This document shows positions 10,247-17,731 of a stretch of 64,000 nucleotides of DNA, one piece after another. Location of the stretch: assembly GCF_023101205.1 (NCBI RefSeq), contig NZ_CP078078.1, positions 2,737,411 through 2,801,410 of the forward strand, written 5' to 3'. The stretch's first letter is position 1; each line of letters starts with the position of its first letter. The DNA comes from Microbacterium aurugineum. Its GTDB lineage: Bacteria > Actinomycetota > Actinomycetes > Actinomycetales > Microbacteriaceae. The notes beneath the pieces were generated by a model. It was not told the DNA's origin. It ran no database searches and worked only from the letters and a program-made list of their open reading frames with translations. A program made the translations under genes and the position numbers.

Positions 10247-11227
10247 ATGAGTCGGCAGCCGCCGCTTCCGCTATCGCTAGTGAACCGTCAGCGGTTTCTT
10301 GATCTGTTCTACGAGCCCGACACCTTCGACCTGCATAAGAAGGTCTCGGTACACCTACACGTACTCCGCATCGACGGCGGCGAGTTTGTCGTATCCCAGC
10401 TGTATAAAGAACTCGCGAACTCCACGCTCGGGTACGTCCTGTCCCGACAGAACTTGGAGAAGCTTCGGCAGGACCCGGGGCGGACAGTCGAGGTGGTCAA
10501 CAAGGTGCAGACGCAGTTCCGCAAGCCCGACGCGAAGGCGGGCGAGGGTGGTGAGCTTCTCCTCTACGCTCTGCTTGAAGGTCATCTCGGCGCTCCAAAG
10601 GTTCTATCCAAGATGGAGCTCAAGACCTCGCCGAACCACTACGTGAACGGCGCCGACGGCGTGCATCTCCTCCTCGACGACAACGGCGTCTTTCAACTGA
10701 TCTTTGGTGAATCGAAGATGTACGGCGACCTGAAGAAACCGAGATCCAGCGTGAAGCGAGCGGTCAAGGCGGCCTTCAAATCGATGGCAGAGGTGCACAA
10801 GGGAGCGTTCGAGTTCGACACCTGGCTCGTCGAATCAGAGCTGCTCAAGGAGACGCTAGACCCTGACCAAATCAATGTGCTCGCGTCGATTCTGCTGCCG
10901 ACCGCGCGCGGGCAGAACCCCGTCACGAAGACCAACGCGTTCGGAGTGTTCATCGGGTTCGAAGTGGACGCGTCCACCGTCGCGTTCGAGGACCTCACCG
11001 TTGGTGAGATCGAGGTCCAACTGCGGGACGACGCCCGAGCGCTCATCGACGAAGCCACGGACGCCATTTCCAAGCAGATCAAAGACCGCGGGCTAGGCGG
11101 CTACCACTTCCACATCTACGCAGTTCCGTTCCTTCGCCAGGTCGTACAGGGAGAGATCCGCGGAATCGAGAACGTCCGGGAAGACCTTGCCCGCGCACTG
11201 CGAAACGACCGGAGTGATGAGAAGTGA
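10247..11227 (+). CDS. hamA: HamA, DUF1837 nuclease of a Hachiman defence system
   Basis: HamA is the effector subunit of Hachiman, a two-gene antiphage system in which HamA and the HamB helicase act together; HamA carries a PD-(D/E)XK-type DUF1837 nuclease domain (established). In this 326-residue protein the candidate active-site residues are E103 (GEGGELLLYALLE), D137 (GADGVHLL) and the ESK triplet E155/K157 (LIFGESKMYG), in the expected order and spacing. The ATG at 10247 is preceded by AGGGGGGG, a much better site than the GTG at 10211 that also keeps the frame open. The stop overlaps the hamB start as GTGA, so translation is coupled and the subunits are probably made in fixed ratio. Confidence 0.88.
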   Translation: MSRQPPLPLSLVNRQRFLDLFYEPDTFDLHKKVSVHLHVLRIDGGEFVVSQLYKELANSTLGYVLSRQNLEKLRQDPGRTVEVVNKVQTQFRKPDAKAGEGGELLLYALLEGHLGAPKVLSKMELKTSPNHYVNGADGVHLLLDDNGVFQLIFGESKMYGDLKKPRSSVKRAVKAAFKSMAEVHKGAFEFDTWLVESELLKETLDPDQINVLASILLPTARGQNPVTKTNAFGVFIGFEVDASTVAFEDLTVGEIEVQLRDDARALIDEATDAISKQIKDRGLGGYHFHIYAVPFLRQVVQGEIRGIENVREDLARALRNDRSDEK

Positions 11228-13881
11228 AGAAGACTGCGGCGACGGCGCTCGGCGAGATCATCGCGGAACGCGACGACTTCCGGGATGCCTTCCACCTCGC
11301 CGAGAGCACCGTGGCACAGGCTTTCCTCGAGGGGAAGGTGGCTGCAACTCTCGACGAACAGACTGTACGCGGGCTGCTCCGGTACGCCGACATCCTCTCC
11401 CACTCGGAAGCTGACACTCATCGCGAGCTCGCATATAGCGTGATCGCCCTCTTACGGGAGTATGACGAACTCCTCGGTCTCCCTGCAGCGCTGCAGACAA
11501 GGACGCTGGCGGTCTCCGAAGCTGTCCTGATCCAGCTCGGAAACTTCCCGGGGATCAGCACACTTCAGAAGGAAGTCGGGAGTCTGTTCACGATGCCGCT
11601 ATCCCGCGGCGTGCTTCGGGCCGCGAAGGAGACCATCCAGGCAACCCACCACGGGGACAAGGTCTTCACCGATACCCAGTTCGAGATTGCTGAGGGCCTG
11701 CGCAGCTCCGACTACTTCAGCTTCTCTGGACCGACGTCCCTCGGCAAGTCTTTCATTATCAAGGATGCCCTCTACGAGATCGTTCAGCGTCCGGAACTGG
11801 ACCAACACTGCGTGGTCTTGCTCGTTCCCACTAAGGCGCTGATCGGGCAGACAGCTGCCGACCTTCGCGAGTTGCTTCAAGACGTCCCTGATGTCAACGT
11901 TTCGACTTTCCCCATCCTCCCGCGGCTGATCCGTGAGCGGTACTCGCGCTCGATCTTCGTCCTCACTCCTGAGCGCCTTCTTCGATACCTCGCCGCCCCC
12001 ACTCGAGACATCGACTACCTCATCGTGGATGAGGCCCAGAAAGTCGTGGCAGAGAACGACACTCGAAGCGCCCTGTACTACCACGCCATCGTTGAGACAA
12101 CGCGAAGATATGCGACGAAGCTGATCTTCGCCTCCCCAAGCATCAAGAACCCGGAGCTCTTCCTGGAGCTCTTCCAGAAAGCGTCTTCGGGCGCCATGAA
12201 GGTACGCGAGCGCACGGTCGCTCAGCAGCGCTACTTCGTAGATCTGGTCGACCGGGAGCAGTACCGCTTCTCGGGACTCAGCGGAAGTGCCGAGAAGATG
12301 GATGCGGCGCCCGTCGCCGGCGACGAACTCGAGCTGATCACGACTCGAAGCCAAGGCCGCAAAGCCATCGTGTACATCAACAGCGCGGCCAAAGCGGCCG
12401 AGTTCGCACTCCGACTCGCCCGCTCACTGCCCAAGGTGAAGAGCCCCATAGTTGCCGAGTTGAGCGCATACGTCCGAAAGTTCGTCCACAAGGACTACTT
12501 CCTAGCCGATTGCCTCGAACACGGGGTCGCATTCCACCACGGCAAAATGCCCCAGGAGGTGCGGGAGAAGGTCGAGGAGTGCTTCTCGGCGGAAGACTCG
12601 CCACTGCAATACGTAGTGTGTACATCCACCCTGCTCGAAGGCGTGAACCTGCCCGCGAAGAACATCTTCGTGCTCAGCGACAAGCATGGAAGTCGTAATT
12701 TCCGAAAGATCGATTTCGAGAACCTCGTCGGACGTGCCGGCCGCCTGACGTACGACTTCTCCGGCAACGTGATCTGTGTCCGCCACGAAGCCAGTAGATG
12801 GCAAGCGACAACCCGCGAGCTGATTGCGAAGACAGAGCCGGAACCGGTGACCAGCTTCCTTCTGCCTTCCGACAGACGGACGCGCAAGGACTACACCAAC
12901 ATCGAGCGAGTGCTGAAGGGTCAAGATCTCCCGAAGGGCACCTCGGCCGACGCGCTACAGAACGTCCAGCAGTACGCCTCCATCTTGATGACGCATCACC
13001 TTGACCAGCAGGCCACGCCACTTCGCACCACTTTCTTGGAGAAGATTGAGGGCGCGAGCGACCTGCTACGGAAAGCAGCGGCAGCGGTTGACGTTCCGAC
13101 TGACATCCTCCGACGGTCCCCGAATATCCTCCCCGTGTATCAGGACCGCGTCTGGAAAGGACTCGAGAGTGGGCAACTCGGACCGCTGGTCTCCGACAAC
13201 GCGGATCTCGGTTCGACCGACACCTACCACGATGTCCTTCGACGCCTGAGCGAGCTTTACAACTGGCGGGTCGAGGAGTCAAGGATCCGAGACTCTCTGG
13301 TTTCGAAGAACTCGACCGCCGACGCACTGGACAGGCGCCTGAGGTACTGGGCGATCCTGATGAGAAGTTGGATCCGCGGGCTGCCGCTATCCCTCCTGAT
13401 TCGTAATTCAATCGGTTACTACGAGGACCGAGGAGTCATTACCTTCCCCGATTTCGACGCGCCCACAGGCTTCCGAACCGAGCCTTTCACGTCGTCTTCT
13501 AAGCAGGTGAACTTCGTCATCGAAGAAACGCTGCGGGACATCGAAGGCGGCCTCAGATTCCGGATTATCGGATACCTGCAGAACTACTACGACCTTTCCC
13601 GTCGCGCACTGGGCGCCGATGAATCCGGCCACAACTTGGCGAACCTCGTCGAATACGGGACGACCGACGCGCGAGTGGTCGAGCTTCAGGAGATCGGCTT
13701 CAGCCGAGCCACGGCAGGGGCACTCGTGCGCAACTACGGGAAGCTCCTAGAGTTCACCGATCACGGCGAGCTGTTTGGTCTCCAGGTCGAGTCACTGCTA
13801 GTTGCGCTGAAAGACGAGCCCGAGGCGCGGGACGAGGTGAGCAACATCTTCGTCAAGGTGCCCGCGGTAGCCACGGCCTGA
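11224..13881 (+). CDS. hamB: HamB, superfamily 2 helicase of a Hachiman defence system
   Basis: The ATP-dependent helicase subunit of Hachiman, 885 residues. Visible SF2 motifs in order: motif I GPTSLGKS (169-176), Ia PTKALIGQT, II DEAQ (about 269), III ASPS, a helicase-C domain beginning KAIVYINSAAKA, V STLLEGVNLPA and VI NLVGRAGR (about 500). The first 150 residues and the last 350 are helical accessory regions. The motif VI form and length recall Ski2-like helicases, but direct linkage to a DUF1837 gene fixes the assignment. In known systems HamAB guards DNA integrity and destroys DNA once triggered. The start is the GTG overlapping the hamA stop. No further gene is coupled downstream. Confidence 0.9.
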   Translation: MKKTAATALGEIIAERDDFRDAFHLAESTVAQAFLEGKVAATLDEQTVRGLLRYADILSHSEADTHRELAYSVIALLREYDELLGLPAALQTRTLAVSEAVLIQLGNFPGISTLQKEVGSLFTMPLSRGVLRAAKETIQATHHGDKVFTDTQFEIAEGLRSSDYFSFSGPTSLGKSFIIKDALYEIVQRPELDQHCVVLLVPTKALIGQTAADLRELLQDVPDVNVSTFPILPRLIRERYSRSIFVLTPERLLRYLAAPTRDIDYLIVDEAQKVVAENDTRSALYYHAIVETTRRYATKLIFASPSIKNPELFLELFQKASSGAMKVRERTVAQQRYFVDLVDREQYRFSGLSGSAEKMDAAPVAGDELELITTRSQGRKAIVYINSAAKAAEFALRLARSLPKVKSPIVAELSAYVRKFVHKDYFLADCLEHGVAFHHGKMPQEVREKVEECFSAEDSPLQYVVCTSTLLEGVNLPAKNIFVLSDKHGSRNFRKIDFENLVGRAGRLTYDFSGNVICVRHEASRWQATTRELIAKTEPEPVTSFLLPSDRRTRKDYTNIERVLKGQDLPKGTSADALQNVQQYASILMTHHLDQQATPLRTTFLEKIEGASDLLRKAAAAVDVPTDILRRSPNILPVYQDRVWKGLESGQLGPLVSDNADLGSTDTYHDVLRRLSELYNWRVEESRIRDSLVSKNSTADALDRRLRYWAILMRSWIRGLPLSLLIRNSIGYYEDRGVITFPDFDAPTGFRTEPFTSSSKQVNFVIEETLRDIEGGLRFRIIGYLQNYYDLSRRALGADESGHNLANLVEYGTTDARVVELQEIGFSRATAGALVRNYGKLLEFTDHGELFGLQVESLLVALKDEPEARDEVSNIFVKVPAVATA

Positions 13882-14231
13882 TTGTTCGTATCCAAAGACG
13901 GGAGCCCCCAGGCAAGAGAGCCTTCCAGGCATCGGGCTACCGCCACGCCCGAGGAGGCCCCGTGTTGGACTGTCGGGCCTAAATTGCGGACGATGGCCGG
14001 AAACGACGGAGAGCGATTCGGACTCGCCGCTACTCGTCAAGTCGCCCATTCCACGGGCTCGACGAGCTGGCTGACGCAGGCTCCGCGACCAGCATGTCTG
14101 AGTAACGACCCACGCCTGCGTGGGCAACTCCGATATGCGGACCGCGCATGGAAGTCATGAAGGCCAGCGCGACCGGCGCGGCCCCGAGCAAGGAGACATG
14201 TCATATCCAGAGCTAGATCGGACGACTAGCC
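13882..14231. other. Intergenic 350 bp after hamB, no supported gene
   Basis: No frame here has a ribosome site or protein-like composition. A short perfect hairpin, CCCACGC-CT-GCGTGGG, lies at about 14110-14125 and could end the hamAB transcript, although no T-run follows it. The stretch leads directly into the broken gene at 14232-14593 and is probably decayed sequence of the same origin. Confidence 0.45.
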
Positions 14232-14593
14232 GTGCGCGACAAGCTTGCGAAAGAGTCGACGATGGTTCGGCTTCTCGGGCGCGCTACTGTCTGGCTGTAC
14301 CGATTTCATGATTCCCCGTACTAGGAAAGCGCCAAGGCTCACTTTCACCACGCCGCTTACATCATCGAGCAGACCGGCGTCGGAAAACCCGTCGAGCGCT
14401 GGCTCGTGGACCACTCGCGATACCGCCCGCCCCCGCTCGTCCCTGACGCGAAGGTCGCGCTGACCGGGTGCCTCGCCACGCTGATGAGTGGACTGCCCCC
14501 CCTCACCCCGAACGTGACGTCGTGAACCTGTCCTTCGACGAGTACGACATCACCGCCGACGGGGTGCGCGACTTCACCGGGCGATTCCTCTAG
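14232..14593 (+). pseudogene. Broken island gene: one stop codon and one frameshift
   Basis: A protein-like frame starts at about 14232 (VRDKLAKESTMVRLLG), is cut by TAG at 14322-14324, resumes (HHAAYIIEQTGVGKPVERWL) and runs to a tract of seven Cs at 14496-14502. There the continuation shifts by one frame to ERDVVNLSFDEYDITADG and a TAG at 14591. Reading through both lesions gives about 120 residues of coherent composition. I do not recognise the family. It is not on the strand of the merR gene beyond it. It could be remains of a mobility gene or of another cargo gene; the fragment is too short to decide. Confidence 0.5.
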
Positions 14594-14648
14594 ACCATAG
14601 AGCAGACGTGGCCGGTCGCCGAACAGAGCACCTCACTGGTCTGACTTT

Positions 14649-14680
14649 GACGGGGTCGCCAGCAGCTCGGCGGCCCCGTC
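14649..14680. terminator. GC-rich hairpin between broken gene and island merR
   Basis: GACGGGGTCGCC (14649-14660) pairs with GGCGGCCCCGTC (14669-14680) around an eight-base loop, with one G-T pair. It lies 17 bp past the stop of the minus-strand merR gene, where a terminator is expected. No T-run follows on either strand. Confidence 0.5.
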
Positions 14681-14696
14681 AGTAGCATCCCCAGTC

Positions 14697-15086
14697 TCAG
14701 AACCGGGACATGACGTCATCGACACCAGCGCGGAAGCGCGGACACGTCGCGATGTCGTGGGATCTACAGTTCATCGCATGCTCCGTCATCGCCCTCGACC
14801 GCCGCATGTCTTCCATACGCCGGTCGATGTCGTCCAGATGCTCCTGCAAGATTTCATGACGCTCTCTCGCGCCATCGTCGAGCATCACGCCGATCTGCTT
14901 CAACGTCATTCCCGATGCCTGGCTTCGCTGGATGACAGCGATTCGCACGATCTGGTCCTCGCTGTATTTCCTTCGACCCGCTGTATCGCGCTCCGGGAGG
15001 AGCAGCCCAACCGTTTCCCAGTGCCGGAGGACGTTCGTGGGCAAGCCCATCACGCGCGCGACGTCGCCGATGCTCTTGAGCGTCAC
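14697..15086 (-). CDS. Island-borne intact MerR-family regulator
   Basis: A 129-residue MerR regulator: winged helix with helix 1 in SIGDVARVMG and recognition helix LPTNVLRHWE (residues 5-24), then the dimerisation helix and a C-terminus HDIATCPRFRAGVDDVMSRF. From residue 15 it matches the severed native MerR almost residue for residue in length and strongly in sequence, but the DNA is clearly diverged, so it is a homologue and not a recent copy. The start is a GTG overlapping the stop of the helix-turn-helix gene upstream (GTGA). Carrying a homologue of the gene it disrupts, next to the same divergent promoter, suggests that it replaces the lost regulator; this is inference. The effector ligand is unknown. 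Confidence 0.88.
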   Translation of the reverse strand: MTLKSIGDVARVMGLPTNVLRHWETVGLLLPERDTAGRRKYSEDQIVRIAVIQRSQASGMTLKQIGVMLDDGARERHEILQEHLDDIDRRMEDMRRSRAMTEHAMNCRSHDIATCPRFRAGVDDVMSRF

Positions 15087-15364
15087 TGGTCAGCCCCGTC
15101 GCCAGACCACAGCGGTGTCCCCACCGCCTGCTCGAGCAGAACAATCGTTCGCAAGTCCGGCCACCGTGCACCAGACAGCAGCTTGCGGATCGTGCCTTCA
15201 TCGAGACCTGCAATGTCGGCGATGGATCGTATGCTCGCATCACCGATTGATCGCCGTAGGTTGACGGCAAGCTGACGTGCTGTCTCCCCCGCGATATCGG
15301 GCGAGACGGTGTTCGGCCACTCCTCAGTCAATTCTGACGGTGGCAGGCGTTCGGACTTGGCCAT
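15083..15364 (-). CDS. Small helix-turn-helix (XRE-like) protein, coupled to island merR
   Basis: A 93-residue protein with a putative helix-turn-helix at about residues 40-66 (SIRSIADIAGLDEGTIRKLL), preceded by a basic amphipathic helix (ETARQLAVNLRRSI). The start is the ATG at 15364. Its stop overlaps the merR GTG, so the two are one transcript running inward from the right end of the island. It may repress the pair or the defence genes. It is the gene nearest the island edge, with 128 bp to the boundary that must contain its promoter. The domain call is from pattern only. Confidence 0.75.
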   Translation of the reverse strand: MAKSERLPPSELTEEWPNTVSPDIAGETARQLAVNLRRSIGDASIRSIADIAGLDEGTIRKLLSGARWPDLRTIVLLEQAVGTPLWSGDGADQ

Positions 15365-15492
15365 GAGGACCCTTCGATGGTTGCGGGTGAAATCCGTGGA
15401 ATCATGCGGATCAAGTAGCGCGAGTTGAGTCAGTTGGGTGGCGCGAGCGCAGGATGAAGGTGATATTGGCGCACAATGCGGGCCGATTGACA

Positions 15493-15549
15493 ATCGAACC
15501 GGGTGGCGACGTCGCCCACGGACCAGGGATGCTCGGCGCTTGACTTCAT
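15493..15549 (-). pseudogene. Native merR, 5' part (19 codons) at the right island edge
   Basis: Read on the minus strand from the ATG at 15549 this gives MKSSAEHPWSVGDVATRFD, helix 1 of a MerR DNA-binding domain, then passes into island sequence and stops. It joins in frame to LPTNVLRHWE at 3034. Its start codon lies inside the MerR-type operator of the divergent reductase gene, the usual layout for a MerR gene and its target. The same five bases (15493-15497, ATCGA) form the right copy of the presumed target duplication. Confidence 0.85.
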
Positions 15550-15570
15550 GTTGACATGAAGTCACAGACT
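15540..15570 (+). promoter_or_regulatory. MerR-type promoter/operator of the thioredoxin-reductase-like gene
   Basis: A perfect dyad, TGACTTCATG-TTGA-CATGAAGTCA (15541-15564), sits between TTGACT (15540-15545) and CAGACT (15565-15570). The spacer is 19 bp, the over-long spacing that MerR activators correct by untwisting DNA (established). It lies 40-60 bp before the reductase ATG and overlaps the start of the severed merR, so it would serve activation of the reductase and autoregulation. Confidence 0.75.
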
Positions 15571-15603
15571 GTGCGGGAAAGCAACCTCCACGGAAGGATC
15601 CCC

Positions 15604-16509
15604 ATGTACGACGCCATCGTGATCGGCGCAGGCCCGGCAGGGCTGCAGGCCGCCCTGACCCTCGGCCGGATGCACCGCTCGGCACTGCTGCTGGACTCGG
15701 GCGAGTACCGCAACGGCACCGTGCTGCACATGCACAACATGATCGGTGCAGACGGCGCTCCCCCTGCCGCGTTCCGAGCGAAGGCCCGAGACGAGCTCTC
15801 GACCTACGCCGACGTGGAGATCCGCGAGGGTGCCGCCACCGGGATCTCCGGATCCGAGGATGCGTTCACCGTGACGCTCACCGACGGATCGACCGTCGAG
15901 GGGCGACGGGTCATCCTGGCCACCGGCGTCGCCGACGATCTGCCCGTCGTCCCCGGGCTGCAGGACCTGTGGGGCACCCTCGCGTTCAGCTGCCCTTTCT
16001 GCGACGGTCACGAGCATGCGGGCAGGTCCATCGGCATCATGGGTGCCGCCCCTCGCGCCGGCCATCTGATCGGGCTGCTCGGGCGCATCGTCGAGGACAT
16101 CACGGTGTTCCCGATCGCCGAGGCGTTCACGGACGAGGAACGCATCTCCCTCGAGGCGGAGGGAGTGCGGATCAGCGCCGCTCCGGTGGCATCCGTCGAG
16201 AGGCACGAGGACGGGGTCCGGATCGTCGCCGGTTCCGAGGAGTCCGTGGTGGCCGGCGTCTTCGTGGCGTCCGGCACGATGCGGCAGCGGGCACCCTTCG
16301 CCGCAGATCTCGGCGTGCGGATGCTCGAGTCCGGTGCGATCGAGATCGATGAATTCGGCCGCACCTCGCTCCCCGGGGTCTTCGCCGCGGGCGACCTCGC
16401 GCACCGCGCCTCGCTCCCCGGCCCGATGGCGTCCGTCCTGCTGGCGGCCGGCGCCGGTCAGCTCGCAGCCGTCGGCATCATCCAGTCACTCCTGGCTGCC
16501 GAGCACTGA
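15604..16509 (+). CDS. Thioredoxin-reductase-like NAD(P)/FAD oxidoreductase
   Basis: A 301-residue flavoprotein with the FAD-binding GAGPAG near the N-terminus, the redox-active pair CPFC (C130/C133) followed by Asp-Gly as in thioredoxin reductases (usually CATCDG), a central NAD(P) domain and the C-terminal FAD motif GVFAAGDLA. It probably reduces a thioredoxin-like protein or a disulfide substrate; the changed active site and lack of a linked trx gene leave the partner open. The ATG at 15604 has GGAAGGA upstream; an upstream ATG at 15556 lies within the operator and is not used. It is probably activated by a MerR regulator through the dyad at 15541-15564. Confidence 0.9.
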   Translation: MYDAIVIGAGPAGLQAALTLGRMHRSALLLDSGEYRNGTVLHMHNMIGADGAPPAAFRAKARDELSTYADVEIREGAATGISGSEDAFTVTLTDGSTVEGRRVILATGVADDLPVVPGLQDLWGTLAFSCPFCDGHEHAGRSIGIMGAAPRAGHLIGLLGRIVEDITVFPIAEAFTDEERISLEAEGVRISAAPVASVERHEDGVRIVAGSEESVVAGVFVASGTMRQRAPFAADLGVRMLESGAIEIDEFGRTSLPGVFAAGDLAHRASLPGPMASVLLAAGAGQLAAVGIIQSLLAAEH

Positions 16510-16517
16510 CCTCGGCT

Positions 16518-16576
16518 TTCGAATCGCGCAACCGGCCGCATCCGTCGCCGAAGGGGAGCCGGTTGCGCGATTCGAA
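16518..16576. terminator. Perfect 18-bp inverted repeat between convergent genes
   Basis: TTCGAATCGCGCAACCGG (16518-16535) is exactly repeated in inverted form at 16559-16576 around a 23-base loop. It sits 8 bp after the reductase stop and 6 bp before the end of the convergent phosphatase gene, so it can end transcripts from both sides. It has no clear T-run. Confidence 0.65.
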
Positions 16577-16582
16577 CGGGGG

Positions 16583-17212
16583 TCAGACGGCCCCGACATC
16601 CACGGCGCCGCCGGTCGCGGCCGGCTCGGCGTAGGCGACTTCGCGCCAGACATCACCGACGCGTTCGAACGAGGTGACGCTCGACAGGGCGCAGCGGCGG
16701 GTGCGCGGGTCGTGACGCAGGGGCAGACCCGCGACGCGGAGGTGCGTGATCCAGATCGGCGCCTGATGGGACACCATCACGACGTCTCCGTCGGCCGCCT
16801 CATCCCAGGCCTCGTCCATGACGCCGAGCATCCGCTCCGCGATGGAGGAATACGGTTCGCCCCAGCTCGGCAGCGCGGGCTGGCGCAGGTGCCACCAGTT
16901 CAGCGGGTTCATGAGGGAACGACGCATCTGCGTGCCCTCGAAGACGTTGGTCGGCTCGATGAGGCGGATGTCGATCTCCGGCACGAGATCGAAGCCCTCG
17001 GCGAACGGCTCGGCGGACTCCTGCGCACGCTCCAACGGTGAGGAGTACAGCGCGGAGACCGGCCGACCCGACTCCGCGACGTGCTCGGCAGCGGCCGCCG
17101 CCATCCCCCGGCCCGCCGTGCTCAGGTGGTAGTCGGGCAGCCGCCCGTAGAGCACGCGGGCCGGATTGTGCACCTCGCCGTGTCGGACGAGGTGCAACCG
17201 GGACGCCGTCAT
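16583..17212 (-). CDS. Histidine phosphatase superfamily protein
   Basis: A 209-residue phosphoglycerate-mutase-like phosphatase. The catalytic phospho-His motif LVRHGEV is at residues 8-14; the second Arg occurs in SSPLERAQESAEPF; and the second catalytic His is in VVMVSHQAP near 149. This is the cytoplasmic single-domain type acting on small phosphorylated metabolites; the substrate cannot be told. The ATG at 17212 begins just after the stop of the DUF5684 gene on the same strand, so the pair is probably co-transcribed. Confidence 0.9.
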   Translation of the reverse strand: MTASRLHLVRHGEVHNPARVLYGRLPDYHLSTAGRGMAAAAAEHVAESGRPVSALYSSPLERAQESAEPFAEGFDLVPEIDIRLIEPTNVFEGTQMRRSLMNPLNWWHLRQPALPSWGEPYSSIAERMLGVMDEAWDEAADGDVVMVSHQAPIWITHLRVAGLPLRHDPRTRRCALSSVTSFERVGDVWREVAYAEPAATGGAVDVGAV

Positions 17213-17213
17213 G

Positions 17214-17588
17214 TCACGCCTTGCTGTAGCGCGAATCCCCGAAGCCGAGGATCAGGTACCCGATGTACGGGAAGAGGACCAGCAGGAAGAACGAGAAGAC
17301 TCCGCCCTTGTCGAAGCGTGCGCCGAGCTTGAACGCCACGATGATCGCGAGGACCAGGTTCACGATCGGGATCAGGTAGAGCAGCGCGAACCACCCGGAC
17401 ATGCCGGCGATCTTCACCAGGAAGACGAGGTTCACGATCGGGATGATCGCGAGGATCCCGGGGTATCCGGCCTTCGTGAACACCTTCCAGAGTCCGACGG
17501 CGACGAGGATGTAGAAGACGAGCGCGATCAGCCCCGTGGTGCCGGAGAAGATCGATGCGTAGAGATCGGAGATGCCGTTGTTGTCCAC
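17214..17588 (-). CDS. DUF5684-type integral membrane protein
   Basis: A 124-residue protein with four hydrophobic segments (about residues 18-38, 45-62, 66-86 and 96-114) joined by short loops, with the repeated element IIPIVNLVFL / LIPIVNLVLA characteristic of this actinobacterial family. Function unknown. It is the first gene of a probable two-gene unit with the histidine phosphatase and is divergent from aspS, with 143 bp between them. Confidence 0.85.
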   Translation of the reverse strand: MDNNGISDLYASIFSGTTGLIALVFYILVAVGLWKVFTKAGYPGILAIIPIVNLVFLVKIAGMSGWFALLYLIPIVNLVLAIIVAFKLGARFDKGGVFSFFLLVLFPYIGYLILGFGDSRYSKA

Positions 17589-17731
17589 GGTGCTCCCTTT
17601 CTGTGTAAGAGCTGTGTCGTGGCGATCCTACTGATCCGACGGCTCCGGCGCCGCTGACGGGGCCGGAGACGGGCCGACCACCCCCATAGAATGGGCGCGT
17701 TCCCCATTTCCCAGATCAGAAGGAATACTCC

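Larger units (their letters stand above)
3040..15492. mobile_element. 12.45-kb defence island inserted in a native merR gene
   Basis: Both edges are fixed by the interrupted merR: C-terminal codons lie left of 3035 and N-terminal codons right of 15492. The element begins TGTCAGCCGTCG on the plus strand and, read inward from the other end, TGTCAATCGGCC, so the outermost five bases are inverted repeats. The flanks ATGGA and ATCGA look like a five-base target duplication. Its DNA appears less GC-rich than its surroundings. Contents: pseudo-EF-Tu/DUF900 hydrolase, an unrecognised small gene, a KAP NTPase, hamA-hamB, a broken gene, and a helix-turn-helix/MerR pair. No transposase, integrase or resolvase was recognised, so the element is either non-autonomous or has lost its mobility genes. 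Confidence 0.85.

Noticed and set aside
11224..13881. HamB as a housekeeping Lhr/Ski2 helicase
   Set aside because: The four-base overlap with a DUF1837 nuclease gene and the island location identify it as Hachiman HamB.
2687..15086. The two MerR copies as a recent tandem duplication
   Set aside because: Their DNA is too diverged and differs in composition, and the missing N-terminus of the left copy is present at the far edge, which shows insertion instead.
3040..15492. Integration at a tRNA gene by an integrase
   Set aside because: No tRNA gene is at either edge, no long direct repeat exists, and no integrase was recognised.
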